Source: Pseudomonadota bacterium
GTDB taxonomy: Bacteria; Pseudomonadota; Alphaproteobacteria; Rhizobiales; Devosiaceae
Direction: 5' to 3'
NCBI GenBank assembly: GCA_023430705.1
Contig: JAEYZJ010000085.1
Coordinates: 1 to 26,360, forward strand
DNA: 26,360 nucleotides
The notes beneath the pieces were generated by a model, which saw only the letters and a program-made list of their open reading frames with translations, had not been told where the DNA came from and searched no databases. Position 1 is the stretch's first letter. Each line of letters starts with the position of its first letter. Position numbers and translations under genes: made by a program. Shown piece by piece: positions 1 to 8,454 of the stretch.

Positions 1-1240
<1,240 letters not shown>

Positions 1241-1356
1241 ACCTACTGCCTCTTTCCTGGCGAACCCGACCGAAACCCCCTGCGGCAGTTTCCAAGTCCC
1301 TCGCGGGGTCCGGGTTCCCGTGTTGCAAATGGACCCGTCGCCGGGCCTTGAGCGCT

Positions 1357-1385
1357 ATATAGGAGGGGGGTTTTGGCGCTGCAAG
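1357..1385 (-). promoter_or_regulatory. RpoH (sigma-32)-type promoter for dnaK
   Basis: On the minus strand, CTTG (1385-1382) is followed after 18 nt by CCTATAT (1363-1357). This fits the alphaproteobacterial heat-shock form, CTTGaa then a CC(T/C)ATAT-like -10. The grpE promoter has the same arrangement and spacing. The predicted start near 1350 gives a GC-rich leader of about 110 nt. Confidence 0.65.
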
Positions 1386-1406
1386 CGCTAGTCCGCCACA
1401 ATGTCA

Positions 1407-1441
1407 CGAAAGCGCGAGCCAGCCGGTGGTTGGCGCTTTCG
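1407..1441. terminator. Strong hairpin between the small secreted-protein gene and the dnaK promoter
   Basis: CGAAAGCGC (1407-1415) pairs perfectly with GCGCTTTCG (1433-1441); inside, AGCCA and TGGTT add further pairs (one G-T). It lies downstream of the minus-strand gene ending at 1499 and just before the dnaK promoter. It probably insulates dnaK from read-through. There is no long T-run, so a Rho-independent terminator is not certain. Confidence 0.45.
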
Positions 1442-1498
1442 CCGGCGTGATCGAAGAGGGGGCCGGCGCGGCACCCCGCACCCGGTCCCGCGAGGGCG

Positions 1499-1834
1499 TC
1501 ACTCTGCGTCGGACAGCGTGTATTCGCCCAGCTCGCACAGGTCTATGCCCCGCTCGATGAACTCGGAATCGTCCTCGAGCACGAACAGCATGTCATAGGT
1601 GCACTGCTCCCGGCCGTCGCTGATGGTGACGCTCACGTAGTTGCCCGCCGGCAGGTAGTTCTCGGCGAACACGTCGTCCTCCCAGCTCTCGACATCGGCA
1701 GGCGAGGTAAAGAAGCTCTTAACGGCGTAGGAAGAGCCGTTGGTAAGGACGAAGGTCAGGTCCTCGGCCAGCGCGGCGCCCGGCACCGCCGCCAGCATCA
1801 GGGCGGCAGCGCCGCCCAGCACGGAAAGTCTCAT
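1499..1834 (-). CDS. Small secreted protein of unknown function
   Basis: This ORF encodes 111 residues. ATG at 1834 is preferred over upstream starts because the protein then begins with a clear signal peptide (about residues 1-23, cut after ALA-E). The mature part is acidic, about 88 residues, with two cysteines (78 and 100) that could form a disulfide in the periplasm. The pattern of short beta-type strands (DLTFVLTN, NYVSVTIS, DMLFVLED) suggests a small beta-sandwich. I do not recognise a function. It is divergent from the small secreted-protein gene at 2032 and upstream of dnaK on the same strand, separated by a hairpin and the dnaK heat-shock promoter, so it is probably a separate transcript. 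Confidence 0.75.
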   Translation of the reverse strand: MRLSVLGGAAALMLAAVPGAALAEDLTFVLTNGSSYAVKSFFTSPADVESWEDDVFAENYLPAGNYVSVTISDGREQCTYDMLFVLEDDSEFIERGIDLCELGEYTLSDAE

Positions 1835-2031
1835 GGTAATCCCCAGCAAGCGCGCCCGCTTCTGCGGACGCCGGGGGGTCCGATAGCATCCGGGGCGCCC
1901 GCCGCTCAAGACGGCCCCGGCGCGTGGTTAGCCAAACCTTCCGCCGCTGCGACACGGCGCATGCGGCGTGGCTTGTCGCCGCCCCCCGGCTCATGGTCTA
2001 TAGAGCCCGTTCGCCTCTCCAAGGAACGCCG

Positions 2032-2403
2032 ATGCAGAGGGTCCTGCTGCTCCTGGTGCTGATGCTCTTGCCGCTGGCCGTAGAGGCGCAGGCGCAGGAA
2101 GTTCCGGCCGAGGCGGAAAAGGACCTCTGGTGCGGCACCGCGTTCGAGCTGATGACCCGCGACACGCCGCCCGACGCCACCCCCGAGAAGCTGGCGGCGA
2201 CCGCCGTCTTCGCCGAGGGGGGCAAGCGCCTCATCGCCCGGGCCCTGCCGATCTTCCTCGAGGCGGGCTACTCCGATTCCGCGCTTGCCGAATACCGCCG
2301 CAAGCTCGAAGATTCCGTCAGTCGCGTCGTCAACGGCTCCACCCGGGCCGGCGAAGAACCGGCTTATTCATTCCAGGATTGTTCGGCCCTGATCGGCCAG
2401 TAA
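2032..2403 (+). CDS. Small secreted protein with LWCG motif (paralogue of 3061-3405)
   Basis: This gene encodes 123 residues. ATG at 2032 follows AAGGAA at a good distance and starts a signal peptide (about 1-21, cut near AQA-Q). The mature protein is mostly helical and has two cysteines: C34 in DLWCGTAFEL and C117 near the C-terminus (QDCSALIG). The same frame, xLLWCGxA...(A/D)EY...C..L, occurs in the protein encoded at 3061-3405, so the two are distant paralogues either side of pncA. The spacing of 16 bp to pncA suggests one transcript. The two cysteines could pair in the periplasm. The function is unknown; similar short secreted proteins are annotated as hypothetical in alphaproteobacteria. 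Confidence 0.78.
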   Translation: MQRVLLLLVLMLLPLAVEAQAQEVPAEAEKDLWCGTAFELMTRDTPPDATPEKLAATAVFAEGGKRLIARALPIFLEAGYSDSALAEYRRKLEDSVSRVVNGSTRAGEEPAYSFQDCSALIGQ

Positions 2404-2419
2404 CCAAGACGACAACCGC

Positions 2420-3052
2420 ATGGCCATTACCCCCCGCTCCGACGATCTGTTTCTCGTTGTCGACATGCAGTACGACTTCCTGCCCGGAGGGAACCTCGCG
2501 GTGACGGGCGGGGACGAGATCATCATCCCGATCAACCGCCTCGGCCTGCGCTTCGACAATGTCGCCATGACGCAGGACTGGCACCCGGCGGGCCACATTT
2601 CCTTTGCTTCGAGCCACCCCGGCACCAAGCCCTTCGAGGTGATCGGGCTGCCCTACGGGCCGCAGGTGCTCTGGCCCGACCACTGCGTCTGGGACAGCCA
2701 TGGCGCCCAGTTCTCCAGCGATATCGAGCTGCCGCACAGCCAGATGACCATCCGCAAGGGCTACCATGAGGTCATCGACAGCTATTCCGGCTTCGAGGAA
2801 GCCGACCGCCGGACCAAGACGGGGCTCGAGGGCTATCTGCGCGAGCGCGGCATCCGGCGCCTGTTCATCGCCGGCCTCGCCACCGACTTCTGCGTCAACT
2901 GGACGGCGCTCGACGCGCGGGCCGCCGGCTTCGAGACCTATGTGATCGAGGATGCGTGCCGCGGCATCGACACCGCCGGCTCGCTGGCCCAGGCCTGGAC
3001 CGACATGAACGCGGCCGGCGTCAGGCGGATCTTTGCCGGCGACATCGCCTGA
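2420..3052 (+). CDS. pncA: Nicotinamidase (nicotinamide to nicotinate)
   Basis: This gene encodes 210 residues, normal for PncA. It hydrolyses nicotinamide to nicotinate and ammonia in the NAD salvage pathway in the cytoplasm. All hallmarks of the isochorismatase-like fold are visible: catalytic triad D15 (VVDMQYDF), K113 (IRKGYHE) and C158 (ATDFCVNW), and metal ligands D53, H55 and H59 in the QDWHPAGHISF motif. It lies 16 bp after the small secreted-protein gene and 8 bp before its paralogue at 3061, so the three are probably co-transcribed, although the neighbours are exported and this enzyme is not. The Shine-Dalgarno is weak. Pyrazinamidase activity is expected of the family but cannot be shown here. 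Confidence 0.95.
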   Translation: MAITPRSDDLFLVVDMQYDFLPGGNLAVTGGDEIIIPINRLGLRFDNVAMTQDWHPAGHISFASSHPGTKPFEVIGLPYGPQVLWPDHCVWDSHGAQFSSDIELPHSQMTIRKGYHEVIDSYSGFEEADRRTKTGLEGYLRERGIRRLFIAGLATDFCVNWTALDARAAGFETYVIEDACRGIDTAGSLAQAWTDMNAAGVRRIFAGDIA

Positions 3053-3060
3053 GGGGTGCA

Positions 3061-3405
3061 ATGCAGAGGCTGGGCCTGGGGGTGTTGCTGATCGTCGCTC
3101 TGGGTGCTCCGGCCGCGGCCGAAGACCTCTCGCCCGCGGCCGACCGCCTGCTCTGGTGCGGCAGCGCGCTCTACTGGCTGAGCGCCGACGCCTATGACGC
3201 CGGCAACCATGCCGAGGGCGACCAGTACGGTGCGTGGTCCGAGGACCTGGGCGGCCGGGCCGACCTGATGCTGCAGTCGGAAGGCAAGGACGCGGCGGCG
3301 ATCGGCGCCATTCGCGACGAGTACGACAACCGGGTGATCGGGGAAATGGGCAAGCCGGGCGCGAGATATGACGTCACCGCCTGCCCCGACCTCGCGACGC
3401 AGTAG
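3061..3405 (+). CDS. Small secreted protein with LWCG motif (paralogue of 2032-2403)
   Basis: This gene encodes 114 residues. The start follows GAGGGG, 8 bp after the pncA stop. The signal peptide covers about residues 1-20 (cut after AAA-E). The mature part has C33 in LLWCGSALYW and C108 in TACPDLAT, with an Ile/Asp-rich helical middle. The spacing of WCG, the EY pair and the late cysteine matches the protein at 2032-2403, and both begin MQR, so an old duplication is likely. There is no recognised domain and no membrane anchor besides the signal peptide. It probably shares the transcript with pncA and the GFA-family gene that starts 24 bp later. Confidence 0.78.
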   Translation: MQRLGLGVLLIVALGAPAAAEDLSPAADRLLWCGSALYWLSADAYDAGNHAEGDQYGAWSEDLGGRADLMLQSEGKDAAAIGAIRDEYDNRVIGEMGKPGARYDVTACPDLATQ

Positions 3406-3429
3406 CGGGCGGCCTGCCGGGAGGGGAGC

Positions 3430-3822
3430 ATGCTGGAAGGGACGTGCCACTGCGGCGCCGCGAGCTGGCGTTTCGACGCCGAGCCGGAAGGCGCGACCGC
3501 CTGCAACTGCACCATCTGCCGCCGCCACGGGGCGCTCTGGATCTACGGCCACGAGGGCGTCGACGTGACGGCCACAGGACCGACCAGCGCCTATACCCGG
3601 GGCGAGGCCCATCTCGCCTTCCACTTCTGCGCCGTCTGCGGTTGCGTGGTCTACTGGCGCGGGCTGATGCCGGAGCCGGACGGCCGCCGGCGCATGGCGG
3701 TCAACGTGCGGCTGGCCGAGCCCGGCACCGTGGCGCACCTGCCCATCGACCACTTCGACGGGCTCGACACCTTCACCGACCTGCCGCGCGATGGCCGCAC
3801 CGTCCGGGACATGTGGTCCTGA
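3430..3822 (+). CDS. GFA-family (CENP-V/GFA) zinc-binding protein
   Basis: This gene encodes 130 residues with a good Shine-Dalgarno (GGGAGGGGA). It has the full cysteine set of the GFA/CENP-V fold: C6-x-C8 (GTCHCGA), C25, C27, C30 (CNCTIC) and C67, C70, C72 (CAVCGC), enough for two zinc sites. The founding member was reported to promote the reaction of formaldehyde with glutathione, but most small GFA proteins have no proven activity, so no substrate is given. It is the last gene of the plus-strand group that includes pncA. It ends just before a hairpin shared with the convergent grpE gene. Confidence 0.88.
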   Translation: MLEGTCHCGAASWRFDAEPEGATACNCTICRRHGALWIYGHEGVDVTATGPTSAYTRGEAHLAFHFCAVCGCVVYWRGLMPEPDGRRRMAVNVRLAEPGTVAHLPIDHFDGLDTFTDLPRDGRTVRDMWS

Positions 3823-3824
3823 CG

Positions 3825-3850
3825 AAAAAGGGCGCCCCGCGGCGCCCCTT
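3825..3850 (-). terminator. Rho-independent terminator of grpE (also between convergent genes)
   Basis: GGGCGCC (3830-3836) pairs with GGCGCCC (3841-3847) around a 4-nt loop. Read on the minus strand, the stem is followed by TTTTT (3829-3825), which makes a good terminator for grpE. On the plus strand the T-run is absent, so termination of the GFA gene would be weaker. Confidence 0.8.
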
Positions 3851-3875
3851 GAAAATCCGATGGCAGGCCTGTGTG

Positions 3876-4499
3876 TCAGGCGCTCTTGTCGACGCTGCCT
3901 TCGGCCGGCTGGCCGGTGGCGCCGCCACCCTTGGCGACACCCACCATGGCGGGCCTGAGCACGCGGTCGCCGATGGCGAAACCGGCCTGCACCACCTGCA
4001 CCACCGTGCCCTCGGGGCGCGTCGGATCGGGGACCTCGAACATCGCCTGGTGCTTGTGCGGATCGAACTTCTGGCCTTCGGCCTCGATCGGCTTGACTCC
4101 GTGCTTGGCGAGCAGGCGCTGCATCTCGCGCTCGGTCATCTCGATGCCCTCGATCAGCGACTTGGTCGTCGGATCGGAGCTGTTGCGCGTCTCGGCCGGC
4201 AGGATCGTCAGGGCGCGCGAGAGCGAATCGGTGGCCGTCAGCATGTCGCGGGCAAAGCCCGAGATGGCATAGGACCGCGTATCGGCGATCTCGCGCTCGG
4301 TGCGCTTGCGCAGGTTCTCCATCTCGGCGACCGTGCGCAGCAGCTTGTCGCGGAGCTCGGCATTCTCGGCCCGCAGGGCCTCCAGCGGATCCTGTGCGTC
4401 CGCTTCGGGGGTTGCGGTATCCTCGGCACCCTGGGCTTCAGTCGCGGCGGCGGTCGCAGCGGCCTTGTCGTCTTCGGGCTTGCTCGTTTCGTCGTTCAT
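3876..4499 (-). CDS. grpE: GrpE, nucleotide exchange factor of DnaK
   Basis: This gene encodes 207 residues from ATG at 4499. An upstream in-frame ATG exists, but it adds 20 unlike residues and would start upstream of the predicted transcript start. The N-terminus is acidic and disordered and is followed by a long coiled coil (about 40-105, with ALRAENAELRDKLLR). The C-terminal beta domain carries the family signature (HQAMFEVPDP, then VVQVVQAGFAIGDRVLRPA). GrpE releases ADP from DnaK. It lies 92 bp downstream of hrcA but has its own RpoH-type promoter in that gap, so it can be heat-induced separately from the repressor gene. A good terminator follows it. Confidence 0.97.
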   Translation of the reverse strand: MNDETSKPEDDKAAATAAATEAQGAEDTATPEADAQDPLEALRAENAELRDKLLRTVAEMENLRKRTEREIADTRSYAISGFARDMLTATDSLSRALTILPAETRNSSDPTTKSLIEGIEMTEREMQRLLAKHGVKPIEAEGQKFDPHKHQAMFEVPDPTRPEGTVVQVVQAGFAIGDRVLRPAMVGVAKGGGATGQPAEGSVDKSA

Positions 4500-4538
4500 T
4501 GGTGACCTTGGATGCTTGTCGCTGTGCGTTTGCCCCGC

Positions 4539-4567
4539 ATATCGGCCAATGAGGCACAAGATTCAAG
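4539..4567 (-). promoter_or_regulatory. RpoH (sigma-32)-type promoter for grpE
   Basis: On the minus strand, CTTGAA starts at 4567; 18 nt after its CTTG comes CCGATAT (4545-4539). The spacing and layout equal those of the dnaK promoter at 1357-1385. The start would be near 4532, giving a leader of about 33 nt before the grpE ATG. Confidence 0.65.
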
Positions 4568-4591
4568 CCTCGGCAAAGGTTCCGCCGGCGC

Positions 4592-5686
4592 TCAACCTTT
4601 GCGGGCCATCATCGCCGACACGACATTGGCGGTGTAGTCGACCACCGGCACGATGCGGGCGTAGTTGAGCCGGGTCGGGCCGATGACGCCGAGCACGCCC
4701 ACCACCTTCTGGTTCGCATCCTTGTAGGGCGACAGGATCACCGACGAGCCCGACAGCGAGAACAGCTTGTTCTCCGAGCCGATGAAGATCTTCACCCCCT
4801 GCGCCTGCTCGGTGTCGCCGAGCAGCTCGATCAGCCCGTCGCGGCTCTCCAGCTCCTCGAACAGCTGGCGCACGCGCTGCAGTTCCTCGGACGCCATGGT
4901 GTCGTTGATGAGGTTGGCGCGCCCCCTGACGATCACCGTCGGCGCCGCCGAGGCGCCGTCGCTGGAGAGCGTGGCGAGGCCGGCCTCGACCAGCTTGTGG
5001 GTCAGCTCGTCCAGTTCGTGCTGGGTCTGGATGCGCTGCGCGTGCAGCGTTCTCAGCGTCTCTCCGATGGTCTTGCCGACCGCGAAATGCGCGAGGTAGT
5101 TGGACGCCTGCGCCAGGGCGCTCGCCGTCAGCCCCGGCGGCAGCGGCATGATCCGGTTCTCGACCGAGCCGTCCTCGCCCACCAGCACCACCATGGCGCG
5201 CTCGGCATCGAGGCGGATGAACTCGATGTGCTTGAGCACGAGGTCGGACTTGCTCGCGATGACGACGCCGGCCCCGTGGCTGAGCCCGCTGAGCAGCTGG
5301 CTCGCCTCGGTCAGGAGGTCCTCGACCTGCCCGAAGGCGGCCGGGCCCTCGATCTGCTTGGCGATCTGGGTCCGCTCGTCCTCGTTGACCGCCCCCACCT
5401 CGAGCATGGCGTCGACGAAGAAGCGCAGGCCCTGCTGGGTGGGCAGCCGCCCGGCCGAGGTGTGCGGTGCCGCGATCAGCCCCAGGTCCTCGAGGTCGGC
5501 CATGACGTTGCGCACCGAAGCGGGGCTCAGCCCCACGCTCAGCATGCGGGCGAGGTCGCGCGAGGCGACCGGCGCGCCGGTTTCGAGATAACGCTCGACA
5601 AGTTTTCTGAAAATGTCCTGGCTGCGTGCGTTAAGCACCGCGAGGACGTCTTCCGGGGCTTTGCTGCGATCGACCATGTTCACCAT
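4592..5686 (-). CDS. hrcA: Heat-inducible transcription repressor HrcA
   Basis: This gene encodes 364 residues (361 if the in-frame ATG at 5677 is used; neither start has a clear Shine-Dalgarno). The N-terminal winged helix (about 15-85) shows the HrcA signature, with LSPASVRNVMADLEDLG and then HTSAGRLPTQQGLRFFVD. The rest is the GAF-like and dimerisation region, ending VVDYTANVVSAMM. HrcA represses chaperone genes by binding the CIRCE operator and is itself kept active by GroEL. No CIRCE element is visible anywhere in this window, so its targets, typically groESL, must lie elsewhere. It is divergent from rph across 104 bp that hold a CtrA-type box. Confidence 0.97.
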   Translation of the reverse strand: MVNMVDRSKAPEDVLAVLNARSQDIFRKLVERYLETGAPVASRDLARMLSVGLSPASVRNVMADLEDLGLIAAPHTSAGRLPTQQGLRFFVDAMLEVGAVNEDERTQIAKQIEGPAAFGQVEDLLTEASQLLSGLSHGAGVVIASKSDLVLKHIEFIRLDAERAMVVLVGEDGSVENRIMPLPPGLTASALAQASNYLAHFAVGKTIGETLRTLHAQRIQTQHELDELTHKLVEAGLATLSSDGASAAPTVIVRGRANLINDTMASEELQRVRQLFEELESRDGLIELLGDTEQAQGVKIFIGSENKLFSLSGSSVILSPYKDANQKVVGVLGVIGPTRLNYARIVPVVDYTANVVSAMMARKG

Positions 5687-5745
5687 TTAGGGCGAAAGCC
5701 GTGTGCCGCCAAGCGGCCTCGCCTTGTTCCGGGCCACGGTGAGGG

Positions 5746-5761
5746 TTAAGAGGCGGTTAAC
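5746..5761. promoter_or_regulatory. CtrA-type box (TTAA-N7-TTAAC)
   Basis: TTAA (5746-5749), seven bases, then TTAAC (5757-5761). This matches the full consensus for the alphaproteobacterial cell-cycle regulator CtrA. It lies in the divergent hrcA-rph spacer, 30 bp before the rph start. In DNA this GC-rich, a chance match is unlikely (of the order of 1 in 100 for the window). Whether it acts on rph, hrcA or neither is not visible. Confidence 0.5.
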
Positions 5762-5790
5762 GACTTTCTTCTTTACGGTGATTTGAACCC

Positions 5791-6504
5791 ATGCGGCCTT
5801 CCGGACGCCAGCCTGACCAGATGCGGGCTGTGACCCTCGAGCGCAACGTCTCTCCCAAGGCCGAGGGCAGCTGCCTCGTCGCCTTCGGCGGCACGCGCGT
5901 CTATGTGACCGCGACGGTCGAGACGACGCTCCCCTCCTGGCGCCGCGGCTCCGGCCTCGGCTGGGTCACCGCCGAATACGGCATGCTGCCGCGCTCCACC
6001 GACACCCGCACCCGCCGCGAGGCGGCGGCCGGCAAGCAGTCGGGCCGCACCCAGGAGATCCAGCGCCTGATCGGCCGCAGCCTGCGCGCCGTCGTCGACA
6101 TGCAGGCGCTGGGCGAGAACCAGATCACCATCGACTGCGACGTGCTCGAGGCCGATGGCGGCACCCGCACCGCGGCGATCACCGGCGCCTACGTGGCGAT
6201 GGCCGATGCCATCGCCTGGCTCAAGGAGCGCCGCCTCACCCGGGCCGAGCCGCTGCGCGACTCGGTGGCCGCGATCAGCTGCGGCATCTATCGCGGCACG
6301 CCCGTGCTCGACCTCGACTATCTCGAGGACGTCGAGGCCCATACCGACGCCAACTTCGTGCTCACCGGTTCGGGCAAGTTCGTCGAGATCCAGGGCACGG
6401 CCGAGCAGGAGCCCTTCAGCCGCGAGGAGCTGAACCAGCTGATGGCGCTGGCCGAGAAGGGCATCGCCGACCTCACCCTCCTGCAGAAGGCGGCACTCGC
6501 GTAA
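5791..6504 (+). CDS. rph: Ribonuclease PH
   Basis: This gene encodes 237 residues, the usual length (E. coli 238). RNase PH is a phosphate-dependent 3'-to-5' exoribonuclease that trims tRNA 3' ends in the cytoplasm. The start RPSGRQPDQMR and the core DCDVLEADGGTRTAAITGAY are family hallmarks. It is the first gene of an rph-rdgB-hemW operon; its stop overlaps the rdgB start by one base (TAATG). GGTGA lies 8 nt before the ATG. The 104-bp spacer to the divergent hrcA carries the CtrA-type box. Confidence 0.97.
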   Translation: MRPSGRQPDQMRAVTLERNVSPKAEGSCLVAFGGTRVYVTATVETTLPSWRRGSGLGWVTAEYGMLPRSTDTRTRREAAAGKQSGRTQEIQRLIGRSLRAVVDMQALGENQITIDCDVLEADGGTRTAAITGAYVAMADAIAWLKERRLTRAEPLRDSVAAISCGIYRGTPVLDLDYLEDVEAHTDANFVLTGSGKFVEIQGTAEQEPFSREELNQLMALAEKGIADLTLLQKAALA

Positions 6505-7166
6505 TGGCCGGCAAGCTCACATTGCGGCGTGGCGACCGGCTGGTGCTGGCGACCCACAATGCGGGCAAGCTCCGGGAGTTCAAGGAACTGCTCGAGGGCT
6601 TCGGGCTGGACATCGTCTCGGCCGGCGAACTCTGCCTGCCCGAACCCGAAGAGACCGGCACCACCTTCGTCGAGAATGCCCGCATCAAGGCGCACGCCGC
6701 CGCCGCGGCCGCGAACTGCATCGCGCTGGCCGACGACTCCGGCCTTGCCGTCGACGCGCTCGGCGGCCAGCCCGGCGTCTACACCGCCAACTGGGCCGAG
6801 ACGGCCAACGGCCGCGACTTCTCGGTCGGCATGCGCCGCGTCGAGGACGCGCTGCAGGCGGCCGGAGCGCAGGGGCCTGCCGAGCGGCACGGCTCGTTCA
6901 ATGCCACGCTCTGCCTTGCGCATCCGGACGGGCGCGACCAGCTTTATGTGGGCAAGGTCGAGGGCACCATCGTCTGGCCGCCCCGCGGCAGCCTCGGCCA
7001 TGGCTTCGATCCGGTCTTCATGCCGCAGGGATACGACATCACCTTCGGCGAGATGCCGCCCGAGACCAAGCACTCCTGGTCCCCCGGCAAGGTGGGGCTG
7101 AGCCATCGGGCCCGCGCCTTCGCGCAGTTCGTCGAAGATGTCCTTGGAGGCGGCGTTGAGCACTGA
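6504..7166 (+). CDS. rdgB: dITP/XTP pyrophosphatase (RdgB/HAM1 family)
   Basis: This gene encodes 220 residues. The enzyme hydrolyses non-canonical purine nucleotides (dITP, XTP) to monophosphates, keeping them out of DNA and RNA. Visible motifs are LATHNAGKLREFKELL (about 14-29, with the SHN-K-type triphosphate grip), ALADDSGLAVDALGG (catalytic Asp region) and GHGFDPVF followed near the end by LSHRARAFAQF. Compared with short family members it has about 8 extra residues at the N-terminus. The start shares one base with the rph stop, and its 3' end overlaps hemW, so translation is probably coupled through the operon. Confidence 0.96.
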   Translation: MAGKLTLRRGDRLVLATHNAGKLREFKELLEGFGLDIVSAGELCLPEPEETGTTFVENARIKAHAAAAAANCIALADDSGLAVDALGGQPGVYTANWAETANGRDFSVGMRRVEDALQAAGAQGPAERHGSFNATLCLAHPDGRDQLYVGKVEGTIVWPPRGSLGHGFDPVFMPQGYDITFGEMPPETKHSWSPGKVGLSHRARAFAQFVEDVLGGGVEH

Positions 7167-8346
7167 AAGCCTGGGACACAATTCGGTCGACCCGCGCTCG
7201 AACGGTCTGTTCGGCGTCTACGTGCACTGGCCCTTCTGCGCCGCCAAGTGCCCCTATTGCGACTTCAACTCGCATGTCCATCGCGGCGAGTTCGACGAGC
7301 CGGCCTATGTCGAGGCCTATCGGCAGGAGCTCGCCCACTTCGCCCGCGACACGCAGGGCCGGACCGTGCAGTCGATCTTCTTCGGCGGCGGCACCCCCTC
7401 GCTGATGGACCCGCGCTCGGTCGAGGCGATCCTCGATGCCATCGCCGGCCACTGGACCATCGATCCGCGCGTCGAGATCACGCTCGAGGCCAACCCGACC
7501 TCGGTCGAGGCCGACCGCTTCCATGGCTATCGCAGCGCCGGGGTGAACCGGGTGTCGCTCGGCGTGCAGTCGCTGCGCGAGGGACCGCTGGCCGAACTGG
7601 GCCGGCGCCACACCGTCGACGAGGCGATCGCGGCGGTGCGGCTGGCGCAGTCGATCTTCCCGCGCTCGAGCTTTGACCTCATCTACTCGCGCCCGCGCCA
7701 GACCCTCGCGGACTGGGAGGACGAACTGACGGACGCGCTGTGGCTCGCCGAGCCCGGGCACCTGTCGCTCTACCAGCTCACCATCGAGATGGGCACGCGC
7801 TACTACGACCTGTTCCAGGCCGGCAAGCTGAAGATGCCGGACGAGGACCTGAGCGCCGACTTCTACGAGCTGACCCAGGAACTGACGCACAAGGCCGGCC
7901 TGCCGGCCTACGAGATTTCCAACCATGCCCGCCCCGGGCAGGAGAGCCGGCATAACCTGATATACTGGCGCTATGGCGAGTATGTCGGCGTCGGTCCCGG
8001 CGCGCACGGGCGGCTGCTGATCAACAACCAGCGCCACGCCACCGTGACCGAGAAGATGCCCTTCGACTGGCAGCGCAAGGTCATGGCCCGCGGCCACGGC
8101 CTCGTCACCGACGACATCCTGACCTGGGAGGAGGAGGGCGACGAGATGCTGGTCATGGGCCTGCGCCTGCGCGAGGGCATCGATCCCCGCCGCTTCCAGC
8201 GCATTGCCGGCCGCGCCATCTCGGAGCGCCAGATCAACGAGCTGCGCGCCATCGGCTTCGTCGAGACCCTGCCCAACGGCTTCATCCGGGTCACCGACAA
8301 GGGCTGGCCGGTTCTGGACGCGGTGGTGGCCGACCTCGCGGCCTGA
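7138..8346 (+). CDS. hemW: HemW, radical-SAM heme chaperone (coproporphyrinogen III oxidase-like)
   Basis: This gene encodes up to 402 residues from ATG at 7138. A TTG at 7156 preceded by GGAGG (7146-7150) is a good alternative start and would shorten the overlap with rdgB from 29 to 11 nt. The radical-SAM cluster motif is C34-x3-C38-x2-C41 (FCAAKCPYCDFNS), followed by FFGGGTPSL. HemW-typical blocks SLYQLTIEMGTRYY and YEISNHARPGQESRHN are present. Proteins of this type bind heme and insert it into target proteins rather than oxidising coproporphyrinogen. It is the last gene of the rph operon. Confidence 0.94.
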   Translation: MSLEAALSTESLGHNSVDPRSNGLFGVYVHWPFCAAKCPYCDFNSHVHRGEFDEPAYVEAYRQELAHFARDTQGRTVQSIFFGGGTPSLMDPRSVEAILDAIAGHWTIDPRVEITLEANPTSVEADRFHGYRSAGVNRVSLGVQSLREGPLAELGRRHTVDEAIAAVRLAQSIFPRSSFDLIYSRPRQTLADWEDELTDALWLAEPGHLSLYQLTIEMGTRYYDLFQAGKLKMPDEDLSADFYELTQELTHKAGLPAYEISNHARPGQESRHNLIYWRYGEYVGVGPGAHGRLLINNQRHATVTEKMPFDWQRKVMARGHGLVTDDILTWEEEGDEMLVMGLRLREGIDPRRFQRIAGRAISERQINELRAIGFVETLPNGFIRVTDKGWPVLDAVVADLAA

Positions 8347-8454
8347 CGGCTCGGCGACCCATCCGAAAGTGGGGCGGAGAGCCGCGGCCCGCGCCATTGC
8401 GCTGCCACCCGTAAACCGCTTTACTAAGGGCTTGCAGCCTAGCGGAAAGCGTCC

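Noticed and set aside
8347..8454. Possible promoter or purine riboswitch before the adenine deaminase-like gene
   Set aside because: No riboswitch core seen, and TTGCGC to TACTAA has a 19-base gap, too weak to call.
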